From Streptomyces sp. NBC_00539 (GTDB taxonomy: Bacteria > Actinomycetota > Actinomycetes > Streptomycetales > Streptomycetaceae), in NCBI RefSeq assembly GCF_036346105.1, contig NZ_CP107811.1:496001-560000 (forward strand): DNA of 64,000 nucleotides. Direction: 5' to 3'. Positions 1-8,438 of the stretch are shown piece after piece. The notes beneath the pieces were generated by a model that was given only the letters and a program-made list of their open reading frames with translations, did not search any database and was not told the DNA's origin. The first letter of the stretch is position 1. Each line of letters opens with the position of its first letter. A program made the position numbers and the translations under genes.

Positions 1-267
1 TCCGAATACCTGGAGGCGGCCGAGGCGGCCGGCTTCGAGGTGGTGCAGGACGAGGACGTGACCGACTCGGTGGTGGAGTTCTGGGTGCAGTCGATGGCGT
101 GGAACACCGCCGAACTCGACCGGATCCGTGCGGGCGGTGAGCCCGCCGCATGGAGCGGCGTACGGCTGGAGCAGTCGACGATCGCGCACAGCAAGCTCTT
201 CCGGCTCTGGCGTGACCATGCGATGGAGACGCGGTTGCTGCGCTTCCGGATCGGCGGCGGCCGATGA
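1..267 (+). CDS. C-terminal part of a class I SAM-dependent methyltransferase (5' end outside window)
   Basis: The frame is open from the first base, so only the last 88 residues are visible and the SAM-binding motifs lie outside the window. The segment AAGFEVVQDEDVTDSVVEFW resembles the late strand and cap region of small-molecule methyltransferases (AGF-x-V-V then a D-x-T stretch and an aromatic pair). Its stop overlaps the start of the terpene synthase by four bases (ATGA), so the two are translationally coupled and probably act on one pathway. Known precedent is geranyl diphosphate C-methyltransferase paired with 2-methylisoborneol synthase; that this enzyme methylates a prenyl diphosphate is inference from position. 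Another small-molecule methyltransferase remains possible. Confidence 0.6.
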   Translation, partial: SEYLEAAEAAGFEVVQDEDVTDSVVEFWVQSMAWNTAELDRIRAGGEPAAWSGVRLEQSTIAHSKLFRLWRDHAMETRLLRFRIGGGR

Positions 268-1361
268 CCGCCTCGCCCCGTCCCTCTCGTCTCGGTGACC
301 GGCTACCGCCGTTCTACTGCCCGCTGGAGCGCGACCTCGTCCACCCCGAGGCCAAAGAGGTGGAGGCCCGTGCGGTCGAGTGGGTGGACGCCTTCGGCCT
401 CTACCCCGACGCGGTCGAGCGTGCGTGGGGACTGGCCACGCACAGCGCCGACTTCACCTGCCGCATCATCCCCGAGGGGGACGTGGAGGCCCTGCTGCTG
501 TTCGCCGAGTGGAACTACTGGGCCAATGCCGTCGACGACTGGCAGGACTCGGGCTCCGAGGAGGTGGGGACGGGCGCCGTCGTCGAACACGGTGTGCGGC
601 TGCTGCGGACCATCGAGAACCCGGGCGCGTCCGTGCTGCCCGACGGCCCCATGACGCGCGCGCTGGTGGACCTGGTCAGACGCACCCACGCCATGCTCAG
701 CCCGTTCGAGCTGCGCAGGTTCGTCGAGGGCACCCGGGACTGGCTGCTCGGGGCGGCCTGGCGGGCCGCGCAGGCCGAGGCGGGCAGTGTGCCGGGGCTG
801 AACGACTTCGCCGCGATGGGACCGCTGGCGAACGGTACGCGGTTCTCGCTGACCTGGTCCGACGTCGCCCGCAGGGACCGGCTGCCGGCAGAGGTGCTGT
901 GCTCCCCCGCCGTCACGGCGCTCACCGACGCGGCGGGTTTCATCGTCAGTGCCGACAACGACCTGTTCTCCTACGACAAGGACGACCACCTGGAGCCGCG
1001 GGAGGTGAACCTCGTCAACGTCCTCGCCGCCCAGGAGCACTGCTCCCCCGCCGAGGCGGTCCCGCTCGCGGTGGCCCTGCGTGACCGGGTGATGGTCCTG
1101 TTCACCACGCTGAGGGCGCAACTCTCGGAGGGGGCCGACCGGGAACTGCGCCGCCACCTGGCGGCGTTGGGCCACTACGTGGCCGGCTGCATCGCCTGGC
1201 AGAGCCGGGCGCCGCGGTACGCGAGTCCGCGCAACCGGTACGAACTGCCCCTCGCGGAGGCGGGTTTCGCGATCCGCTACGCCGATGCGCCCAGCGCTGC
1301 CGGGACCGAGCCGCCGGATCTGCCGGCGCTCGCCTCCTGGTGGCAGTGGGTGCGCGACTGA
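264..1361 (+). CDS. Class I terpene synthase (terpene cyclase)
   Basis: 365 residues, a normal length for a bacterial sesqui- or monoterpene cyclase. The aspartate-rich metal motif is DDWQD at residues 91-95. The second metal motif is NDLFSYDKD at 232-240, matching NDxxSxxxE with Asp in the last place. A late Arg-Tyr (RNRYELP) fits the diphosphate-sensing pair. It would bind a prenyl diphosphate through Mg2+ and ionise and cyclise it in the cytosol. It lacks the Pro-rich N-terminal extension of typical 2-methylisoborneol synthases, so the product cannot be named. The start overlaps the methyltransferase stop, suggesting a C-methylated substrate. It converges on the cvn operon across a perfect hairpin. 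Confidence 0.85.
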   Translation: MTASPRPSRLGDRLPPFYCPLERDLVHPEAKEVEARAVEWVDAFGLYPDAVERAWGLATHSADFTCRIIPEGDVEALLLFAEWNYWANAVDDWQDSGSEEVGTGAVVEHGVRLLRTIENPGASVLPDGPMTRALVDLVRRTHAMLSPFELRRFVEGTRDWLLGAAWRAAQAEAGSVPGLNDFAAMGPLANGTRFSLTWSDVARRDRLPAEVLCSPAVTALTDAAGFIVSADNDLFSYDKDDHLEPREVNLVNVLAAQEHCSPAEAVPLAVALRDRVMVLFTTLRAQLSEGADRELRRHLAALGHYVAGCIAWQSRAPRYASPRNRYELPLAEAGFAIRYADAPSAAGTEPPDLPALASWWQWVRD

Positions 1362-1367
1362 GCGGCA

Positions 1368-1402
1368 CCGAGGGCCCCCGCCGGTGCGGCGGGGGCCCTC
1401 GG
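1368..1402. terminator. Perfect 15-bp hairpin between terpene synthase and cvnE
   Basis: Arms 1368-1382 and 1388-1402 are perfectly complementary (15 bp, almost all G/C) around a 5-nt loop. It lies 7 bases after the terpene synthase stop and about 50 bases beyond the stop of the convergent P450, so it can serve both directions. There is no U-tract, as is usual in streptomycete terminators. Confidence 0.8.
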
Positions 1403-1454
1403 TACGGAGCGCCGGTACCGGACGCCGGTACGGAACGCGGGGACGGAACGCGGC

Positions 1455-2849
1455 TCAGCGGCGGCCGAACAGCCGGCGCCACCAGCTGACACCGCGCCGG
1501 TGCCCGGCGGCGGTGGGCGCCGCCGTCGGCTGCGGCGGGATCACGGCGACGTGCGGCGGGTGCTCGGAGGGCCGCTCGGTGTGCGGACCGGCGTTCTCGA
1601 CGGAACGCGGGGTGAACCGCACGGGCAGTGACAGCAGGTGGCGCGACATGAGGGTGCCGCGCCACTGGAGCTCGCTCGCGTCGACCGCCAGCTGCAGGTC
1701 GGGCAACCGGTCCAACAGCACTTCGATGCCGGTGTCCGCGATGGCGCGGCCGATGTCCTGGCCGGGGCACTCGTGCGGCCCGCTGCTGAACGCCAGGTGG
1801 GAGCGGTTGCCGTGGACGGAGACGCTCGGATCGGGACGGATCTGCGGGTCGGCGTTCCCCGCGGCCAGACCCAGCAGCAGCATGTCTCCGGCCTTCACCT
1901 GCCGGCCGCCGAGCAGGGTGTCCCCGGTGGCCCAGCGCCCGATGATCGTGTTGATCGGCGGGTCGTCCCAGAGGACCTGCTCCAGGGCGTCGGGCAGCGT
2001 CATGTGCCCTCCGGACAGGCTGGCCCGGAAGCGCGGGTCGGTCAGTACGGTCCGCAGCGTGTTCGCGATCAGGTTGGCGGTGGTCTCGTACGCCGCGATC
2101 AGCACGACGCGCAGGTGCATCAGCACCTCGGTCTCGCTGAGGTCCGCGGGGTGCTCCAGCAGCCAGGAGGCGAGGTCGTGACCGGGCTCGGCCTTGCGGT
2201 CCATGACCAGCTGTTCCAGCGTCAGGGTGACGTAGCGGTCGCTCTGCAGGGCCGTCTCGGTCCCCTGGAGCATGTCGCGTGCCGCCTTGACCAGCCGGGG
2301 CCCGTGTTCGTCGGGGGCCCCCACGAGCTGGGTCATGACCAGCATGGGGAGCTGGTCGGAGAAGGAGGCCACGAGGTCGGCGTGGCCGTCGGCGGCGATC
2401 CGGTCGACGAGCTGGTTGGCGAAGCGGGTCACGTACCGGCGGATGCCGCGCTTGTCGAAGCGCTCCAGGGAATCCACCACGGCCCCGCGCAGCCGATCGT
2501 GGACGGGCCCGTCGGTGAAGTTGCACACCGGCACCCAGGTGACCATGGGGCCGAGCGGGGTGTCGGCCGGTACCCGGCCCTCTCTCATGTCGCGCCAGCC
2601 CCGGGGGTCGCGGGCGAACCGCGAAGGGGTGCGCGCCACGTCGAGGTTCTCCCGGTGGCCGAGGACGAGCCAGGCCGGGAGGTCGCCGCTGACCAGTACG
2701 GGCGCCACCGGGCCGTACTCGGCCCGCAGCTTCTCGTACAGCCCCAGGGGGTCGGCCTGCGCCTCCGGTCCGTGGAGCCGGTACAGGGCGCCCCCGGCTC
2801 CCGCCACGTGGGCGGGGCACTCGGGCGGCGGGGTGGGGTGGGTACTCAC
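1455..2849 (-). CDS. cvnE: Conservon-associated cytochrome P450 lacking ExxR (CYP157-like)
   Basis: 464 residues from the GTG at 2849, which overlaps the GTPase stop by four bases (GTGA). The haem-binding loop FSSGPHECPG is intact, with Cys361 as the axial ligand, and the I-helix reads AAYETTAN. The K-helix ExxR motif is absent: the aligned segment is EQVLW (290-294), leaving Q and W where Glu and Arg should be. The streptomycete CYP157 family is known for this loss and for sitting in conservons, so I place it there. The tail after about residue 405 is Pro-rich and ends in a basic/aromatic patch (SWWRRLFGRR) that could touch membrane or partner proteins. Substrate and redox partner are unknown. 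A longer in-frame start at 3146 would overlap cvnD and is rejected. Confidence 0.85.
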   Translation of the reverse strand: MSTHPTPPPECPAHVAGAGGALYRLHGPEAQADPLGLYEKLRAEYGPVAPVLVSGDLPAWLVLGHRENLDVARTPSRFARDPRGWRDMREGRVPADTPLGPMVTWVPVCNFTDGPVHDRLRGAVVDSLERFDKRGIRRYVTRFANQLVDRIAADGHADLVASFSDQLPMLVMTQLVGAPDEHGPRLVKAARDMLQGTETALQSDRYVTLTLEQLVMDRKAEPGHDLASWLLEHPADLSETEVLMHLRVVLIAAYETTANLIANTLRTVLTDPRFRASLSGGHMTLPDALEQVLWDDPPINTIIGRWATGDTLLGGRQVKAGDMLLLGLAAGNADPQIRPDPSVSVHGNRSHLAFSSGPHECPGQDIGRAIADTGIEVLLDRLPDLQLAVDASELQWRGTLMSRHLLSLPVRFTPRSVENAGPHTERPSEHPPHVAVIPPQPTAAPTAAGHRRGVSWWRRLFGRR

Positions 2850-3466
2850 ATTGCCTCCTGGGTCGCCGCCTGCGAGTGCAGGTAGCGCATGAGGGTCAGC
2901 AGGACGTCGCGGGACGAGTCCCGCCGTCTGGCGTCGCAGACGAGGATCGGTACGGCGCGGGGCAGGTCGAGGGCTTGGCGCAGCTCTTCCAATGGATGCT
3001 CGGGGGCGTCGGGGAAGGAGTTGACGGCCACGACGAAGGGGACGCCCCGTTCCTCCAGCCGGCCGATGACGTCGAAGCTGGTCTCCAGGCGCCGGGTGTC
3101 GAGGAGTACGACCGCGCCGAGGGCGCCCTCGAAGAGGCCGCGCCACAGGAACCAGAACCGCTCCTGGCCGGGAGTGCCGAACAGGTAGAGCACGAGTTCG
3201 TCGTTGATGCTGATGCGGCCGAAGTCCATGGCCACGGTCGTGGTGGTCTTGCGCGCCACGCCCCGGGTGTCGTCGACACCGATGCCCGCCTTGGTCATGG
3301 TCTCTTCGGTGGTCAGCGGTCTGATCTCGCTGACCGCGCCGACCATCGTCGTCTTGCCGACGCCGAAACCGCCGACGATGACGATCTTGACGGCAGCCGC
3401 CGCCGTCTGGGGGAGTATGTCCCCGGGGCGCGGCCCGCGCGGCGCGTCAGAGCTTTTGAAGTCCAT
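2846..3466 (-). CDS. cvnD: Conservon GTPase, CvnD family
   Basis: 206 residues. The P-loop GGFGVGKTT lies at 32-40, followed by a conserved Thr-rich switch region (RPLTTEETMTKAGIGVDD) and LYLFGTPGQERFWF as the G3 motif (xxxPGQ). The usual NKxD is replaced by VNSFPD, as is normal in this actinobacterial Ras-like family. It is the G protein of the membrane-associated CvnA-B-C-D switch. The first 20 bases overlap the end of cvnC, and its stop overlaps the cvnE start, so the set is tightly coupled. Nucleotide state is probably controlled by the Roadblock protein. Confidence 0.9.
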   Translation of the reverse strand: MDFKSSDAPRGPRPGDILPQTAAAAVKIVIVGGFGVGKTTMVGAVSEIRPLTTEETMTKAGIGVDDTRGVARKTTTTVAMDFGRISINDELVLYLFGTPGQERFWFLWRGLFEGALGAVVLLDTRRLETSFDVIGRLEERGVPFVVAVNSFPDAPEHPLEELRQALDLPRAVPILVCDARRRDSSRDVLLTLMRYLHSQAATQEAM

Positions 3467-3806
3467 TGATCACTGCCTCGATCAGAGCAAGGTCGGGTAG
3501 CTGGGCGGCGGGAACGGGCGGGCGTACGTGTACGCGCCGAGCGGTCATCAGGTCCCCGACCAGCACGATGACGGCGCTCACGGGCAGACCGGCGTACGCG
3601 GCGATCTCGGCCACCGACAGCGGCGACTGGCACATCCGCAGGATCGCCGCGTGCTCGGGCTGCATCTCGGGCCGGGCCGGCACCTTGGCGACGACCAGGG
3701 TCACGAGGTCGAGCTGGACGGCGGTGGATGGTCCGCTGCGGCCGCCGGTGATGACGTAGAGCCGTTCGGGAGTGTTGTCCTCCCAGCTTGAGGGTGGCTC
3801 ACTCAC
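3447..3806 (-). CDS. cvnC: Conservon DUF742 protein, CvnC family
   Basis: 119 residues with the family's typical core: an N-terminal RLYVITGGRS segment and a winged-helix-like C-terminal half (PLSVAEIAAYAGLPVSAVIVLVGDLM), which looks like a degenerate helix-turn-helix. CvnC proteins sit between the Roadblock protein and the GTPase in every conservon. The start overlaps the cvnB stop by four bases and the 3' end overlaps cvnD by 20 bases. Biochemical role is not settled; interaction with CvnA and CvnD is the working model. Confidence 0.88.
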   Translation of the reverse strand: MSEPPSSWEDNTPERLYVITGGRSGPSTAVQLDLVTLVVAKVPARPEMQPEHAAILRMCQSPLSVAEIAAYAGLPVSAVIVLVGDLMTARRVHVRPPVPAAQLPDLALIEAVINGLQKL

Positions 3807-4210
3807 GCGGGCTGCCCGTCATGTCGGGGCGGGCTGCTCAGGTGCTCCCCCATCCGGGTCACCAGGTTGCGCATCTGGGCACCCATCAGGCCCGCGTCGA
3901 CGCCCTCGTCGGCCAGGACCGCCAGGTAGGAGCCGTCGCCCGCGGCCATCAGGTAGAAGAACCCGCCGTCCATCTCGATCACGACCAGCCGCATTCTGCC
4001 TTCGGAGCGGGGCAGTTCGGAGGCCACCGCCCCCGCGAGGCTCTGCAGGCCGGCACAGGCCGCCGCCAGGCGGTCGGCCGTGTCGGTCTCGGCCCCGTAC
4101 TGCGCCACGCACAGCCCGTCCGCGGACAGTACGATCACGTGCCGCGTCTGCGGCACTCCGGCGGCCAGGTCCTTGAGCATCCAGTCCATACTGCTTCGCT
4201 GAGTCATCAC
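3803..4210 (-). CDS. cvnB: Conservon Roadblock/LC7 protein, CvnB family
   Basis: 135 residues with the Roadblock/LC7 fold signature: DWMLKDLAAGVPQTRHVIVLSADGLCVA at the N-terminus, then alternating helices and strands including the glycine-containing GDGSYLAVLADEGVD. Such proteins act as GTPase partners (MglB-like). Two starts are possible, GTG at 4210 or ATG at 4207. A purine-rich AAAGGGG lies upstream and the gene begins three bases after the cvnA stop. Confidence 0.88.
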   Translation of the reverse strand: MMTQRSSMDWMLKDLAAGVPQTRHVIVLSADGLCVAQYGAETDTADRLAAACAGLQSLAGAVASELPRSEGRMRLVVIEMDGGFFYLMAAGDGSYLAVLADEGVDAGLMGAQMRNLVTRMGEHLSSPPRHDGQPA

Positions 4211-4213
4211 TGT

Positions 4214-5755
4214 TCATGCCCCTTTGGTCGCTGAGCCCGACGTGTCCCCTGTGTCCCGGGCGGCCTGGGCGTCCTGGCCGGACCCGCCGGACAGGCCGCT
4301 GTGGAACGCCTCCAGCCACATGCCGGGGCCGGGGTCGTGCGCCGACTGCGGCTCCGCTGCGGGCGGGGCGTCGTAGAAGTTGGCACGGTCCTTGCGGCGC
4401 CGCTGCGGCAGGCCGGTCGCCGTGCGTTCGGTGGCGGGTCCGCCGGCCGCGGGCGTCGGCCGGGGTACGGAGGCCGGCGCCGGGCGGGGCGCGGCCACGG
4501 CGGCGGACGAGCGCTCGACGGGGTGCTCGCGCGGTGCGGGGGGCACTGCCCTGGGGCCCGAGGAGGAACCGATGCCGTGGGCGGTGCCGGTCGCCGCGGC
4601 CGTGGTGGTGATCAGGTGCTGCGGGACGATGACGACGGCGCGCACGCCGCCGTACGCGGAGGAGCGCAGGGACACCTGGAACCCGTACGCCTGCGCCAGC
4701 CGGCCGACCACCGCGAGACCGAGCCGCGGCGTCTCGCCCAGGTCGTTGAGGTCGATGCCGGACTGGGCCTGCGCGAGCATCCGCTCGGCGCGCCTGCGGG
4801 CCTCCTCGCTCATGCTGAGGCCGCCGTCCTCGATCTCCACGGCGATGCCCGACTGCACCTCGGCGGCCGTGAGGTGGACCCGGGTGTGGGGCGGCGAGTA
4901 GCGGGTGGCGTTGTCCAGCAGCTCCGCGAGGGTGTGGATCAGCGGCTCCACGATCGGTCCGACGACGGCGACCTCGGAGACCGAGTGGAGCTCCACCCGC
5001 TGGTAGTCGATGATCCGCGACATCGCGCCGCGCAGCACGCTGTACAGGGTGACGGCCCTGCTCCACTGGCGGCCGGGGCGCGCCCCGCCGAGGACGGAGA
5101 TGGAGTCGGCGAGCCGGCCGATGAGGGCGGTGCCGTGGTCCAGGCGCAGGAGGTCGCCGAACACGTCCGGGTCGCGGCCGTGGCGGTCCTCCATCTCGCG
5201 CATCTCCTGGGCCTGCTGGTGGACGATCGCCTGCACGCGGCGGGCGATGTTCACGAAGGCCCGCTGCGCCGAGTGGCGGAGGTTCTCCTCGTTGTCGACG
5301 GTGTCGATGACGAGGGCGAGCACGGTCTGCAGGGCGGCTCTGTACCGCGGCGTCAGGGCCGTGTCGTTGCCCCAGCGGTTGCCCTGCCCGCCGCGGCCGC
5401 CGAGGGCGGTCAGCACCTCCTCGGGCAACTCGCCCTTGCGCAGTCGCTCGATGGCCTCGGTCAGCACCACCTGGGACAGGCGCACCGCTTCGGTCTCCTG
5501 CCGGGACAGGGCGTGGTGGAGGGCCGCGACCTCGGCGCGGCCGGCGGCGAGCGCGCGGCCGCGCCGGAGCGCTTCGGCGAGTGCCGCGGCGGTGCACACG
5601 GCGCCCAAGGCCACGCAGGCGGTGCGGACCGGTTCCGAGGAGGAGATCAGCGCGCCGATGAGGCACACGGCGGCCACGGCGGTGATCGCGGGCATCATCC
5701 AGCTCGTTCCCGCATCGGGGCGAGCGGCTTCGGGTGGAATGTCTTTTTGCGCCAT
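4214..5755 (-). CDS. cvnA: Conservon membrane sensor histidine-kinase-like protein, CvnA
   Basis: 513 residues from the ATG at 5755, chosen because GAGGACG lies about six bases upstream; a start at 5827 in the same frame is possible. Two adjacent hydrophobic segments lie at about residues 20-65. A long helical region follows, then an HATPase_c domain with the N-box ELLDNATRYSPPHT and a G1-like IEDGGLSMSEE. There is no canonical HisKA motif around a phosphorylatable His, which is normal for this nitrate-sensor-like family. The tail after about 400 is Pro/Ala-rich and low in complexity. It heads the five-gene operon. Its signal is unknown; conservons in other streptomycetes influence development and secondary metabolism. 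Confidence 0.88.
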   Translation of the reverse strand: MAQKDIPPEAARPDAGTSWMMPAITAVAAVCLIGALISSSEPVRTACVALGAVCTAAALAEALRRGRALAAGRAEVAALHHALSRQETEAVRLSQVVLTEAIERLRKGELPEEVLTALGGRGGQGNRWGNDTALTPRYRAALQTVLALVIDTVDNEENLRHSAQRAFVNIARRVQAIVHQQAQEMREMEDRHGRDPDVFGDLLRLDHGTALIGRLADSISVLGGARPGRQWSRAVTLYSVLRGAMSRIIDYQRVELHSVSEVAVVGPIVEPLIHTLAELLDNATRYSPPHTRVHLTAAEVQSGIAVEIEDGGLSMSEEARRRAERMLAQAQSGIDLNDLGETPRLGLAVVGRLAQAYGFQVSLRSSAYGGVRAVVIVPQHLITTTAAATGTAHGIGSSSGPRAVPPAPREHPVERSSAAVAAPRPAPASVPRPTPAAGGPATERTATGLPQRRRKDRANFYDAPPAAEPQSAHDPGPGMWLEAFHSGLSGGSGQDAQAARDTGDTSGSATKGA

Positions 5756-6086
5756 CGGCGTCCTCGAACCATCGAAAGTGGGGATCTTCTGACCGGTGGG
5801 CGGGAGCATAACTACGCCCAACTCCACGCATGGGTGGTTTCGTTGGAGTTCATCGGACCGGAGGACCCATTACGCGCCATCCCCGGGGCCGGATTTCGGC
5901 TCGGGGGATGGCGCGTTCACGGTGCGGGGCACCATAAGAGGAGGTCGAAGGCATTCCGTCGCACATGCGGGCGACGGAATTCGAACTCATATTCCGCTTG
6001 ATATCGGCCGCATTCCGTTGTCGGGATGTGGTACCCCGCACCGAAGTGCGCTATGGGCGCACCGGGACGGAGGTCCGGTCGTCCTC
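5756..6086. promoter_or_regulatory. Intergenic region upstream of cvnA, with three inverted repeats
   Basis: No gene is seen here. It should hold the cvnA promoter and the decarboxylase 3' end. Three inverted repeats stand out. AACTCCA/TGGAGTT (5820-5826 and 5844-5850) lies 65-95 bases before the cvnA start and is a candidate operator. A 13-bp perfect repeat with arms 5872-5884 and 5904-5916 is long enough for a terminator. GTGCGC/GCGCAC (6046-6051 and 6057-6062) lies just after the decarboxylase stop. The stretch is less GC-rich than its surroundings. Confidence 0.45.
5872..5916 (-). terminator. 13-bp perfect inverted repeat between decarboxylase and cvnA
   Basis: Arms 5872-5884 and 5904-5916 pair perfectly around a 19-nt spacer that itself contains a short CCG/CGG pairing. 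Its position 170 bases after the decarboxylase stop and 117 bases before cvnA suits a terminator insulating the cvn operon. A binding site for a dimeric regulator is the alternative. Confidence 0.5.
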
Positions 6087-8212
6087 TCAGGTGCCGAGCG
6101 GGCTGTCCTCGCGTACGCATTCGATGAGGTAGTCGCCGTTGTCGGGGTCGATGGTGACGCCGTGCGCTTCGCTGTGGAAGCCCGGGAAGGCCCTGTCGAA
6201 GGCCTCCAGGGCGCCGAGGTAGCGCAGGACGGGCCCGTCGGGGGCGCCGAGCGCTTCACCGGGCATCAGGACCGGGATGCCCGGCGGGGTCACGGTGACC
6301 ATCGCGGCGGCAACCCGGCCCGCGGCGTGCGCGAGGGGCAGGCGTTCGGTGCCGCCCCGGATCAGCTGCCGGTAGCAGTGCCGGGGCGGGACGACCGGTT
6401 CGGGCAGCTGCCGGAAGGCGGTGTCCAGGGCGTCGATCAGCTCGGCGCCGGTGAGGTGTTCGTGCATCTCCTGGCACAGGCCGCGCAGCGTGGCACTGCC
6501 GTAACGGCGGGGGTGGCGCTCGACCAGGTGGGGCAGGACCTGCCGCAGGGGGGTGTCGGCGTCGTGGAGGGCCTTGAAGTCCATGAGGGCGTCCATCAGG
6601 GTGCCCCACTTGCCCTTGGTGACGCCCATGGAGAACAGCACGAGGGTGGTGTAGGTGTCGGTCTTCTCCACCACGATGCCCCGGCCGGCCAGGTAGGCGG
6701 TGAGGATCCGGGCCGGGATGCCCCACGGTGCCGTCTCCCCCGTGGCGGTTACTCCGGGGCAGGTCAGCGTGACCTTGATGGGGTCCAGCAGGCACTGGCC
6801 CCGGCTCAGGCCGGCGAACCCGTGCCAGTCGGCGTCGGGGTCGAGCTCCCAGCAGCGCGGGTCGGTGGCCAGGAGCGCCGGGGAGGCGTCGGCGAAGGGA
6901 ACGGGGCTCCCGCCGTCCGGGTCGGTGACTGTGTCGGGCTGCCAGACGCCGAAGAACCACGGGAGCCTGTCGCCGGCGTCCGCGATGCGGCGTCCGGTGC
7001 GCACGACGGCCTGCCGGAACCTGATCGCTTCGGTGACCGCCTCGTTGACCAGCCACTCGCCCTGAGCGCCGTCCATCATCGCCGCGGCCACGTCGAGCGA
7101 GGCGATGGCCGGGTACAGCGCCGAGGTGGTGCCGTGCATCATGAACGCCTCGTTGAACCGGTGGTGCTCCACGGGAGCCCGGGGCGAGGACTTCACGTGC
7201 ACCATGGCGGCCTGTGAGAGGGCGGCCAGCAGCTTGTGCGTGGACTGGGTGGAGAAGACGGTGGGCCGGTCCGCGCCTTCGAAGGTGTCCGGGCCGACCG
7301 CCATGCCGTAGCGGCCGGCGTACAGGGGGTGGAACCGGGCGTAGGCGAACCAGGCCTCGTCGAAGTGGGGACGAGGTAGACCGGGCGGGCACCGGAGATC
7401 ACCAGGCCGTGCAGGACCGACTTGTGGCAGTTGCGGTCCACCAGGGCGATCTCGTCGGAGGTGACGCAGTAATGGCCGACCATGCGGTCCGCGGTGGAAT
7501 CGCCGTGCAGTACGAAGTACGTGCGGTCGGCGCCGAAGATGCGGGCGGCGTTGCGTTCGGCGTCCCCGATGGGTCCGCTGTGCTCGAAGAGGGACCCGAG
7601 TTCCTCGACGGAGATCGACAGGTCGGTGCGGAAGAGGCGTTCACCGTAGTAGTCGAAGAACGCCCGCCCGACCGGCGATTTCAAGAACGCCACCCCGCCC
7701 GAATGGGCCGGGGTGTGCCAGGAGTATTCGTGGGCGTCGTCGAAACGCCGTAGCGCTTTGAAGAACGGCGGCAGGACGGAGTCGCCGTAGGCGCGCGCCG
7801 CGTTGGAGACACGGCCGGCGATGAAGGAGGGCGTGTCCTCCAGGGGCCAGATGTAGCCGACCGCGGTCTCTGCCACCCACAGGGGCAGCCGGTCCAGACC
7901 GTGGTCGGACTCCTCGGTCATCACCACGAAGACGGGCAGGTCCTTGAACCGGCGGGAGACCTGCCGCAGGACCGCCGCACCCCCGCCGTCGGCGTCGTCG
8001 CCGGTCCCGGACGGCAGGTCCCAGGCCACGACGGCAGCCGTCAGGCCCGCCTCGGTGCGCAGGACCGCGCGTGCCGCCTCGGCGGTGCGGGCCCACCGCA
8101 CCTCCAGTCCCCGGTTCTCCAGTTCCTTCCCGATCCGGCGCAGTTGGTCGCCTCCGACCCCACCGCCCAGGGGGTCCTCGCGCAGGGCCAGCAGGACACT
8201 ACCGTTCGCCAT
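6087..8212 (-). pseudogene. Orn/Lys/Arg decarboxylase (fold type I PLP) with internal deletion and frameshift
   Basis: The ATG at 8212 follows GGAGAG by four to five bases. The first frame encodes a wing/receiver-like N-domain and the start of the PLP domain, through HGDSTADRMVGHYC and DRNCHKSVLHGLVISG, ending in the family segment YLVPT. The sequence then jumps at about 7366-7371 into another frame at HFDEAWFAYARFHPLY, and continues with the PLP-lysine motif STQSTHKLLAALSQ and the full C-terminal domain. Intact relatives have roughly 65-75 residues between these two points, including an NSTYDGLCY-like stretch. So a block of codons is missing and the frame is broken, and the encoded enzyme cannot be active as read. 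The gap size rests on remembered family alignments. Assembly error is the alternative. Confidence 0.8.
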
Positions 8213-8438
8213 GACACTCTCCATGAGCGCGTTGCCGATCCGCTTGACCTGCCAAGTCTCAAGCGGTACGGGCCTGCGCAGCGCGGGAAGCGGGCGGCAC
8301 TCACCCGTACGGGTAGCCCCGTCGCGTCCGAGGGCGCCCGCCACCCGGACGCGTTCCCCCGGGACCCGTGGCTCGGCAACCGACCCGTGGCGGCCCGGTG
8401 GTCCGCGCCCGGCGCGCGGCCTGTGCCCACCGTGCGGT

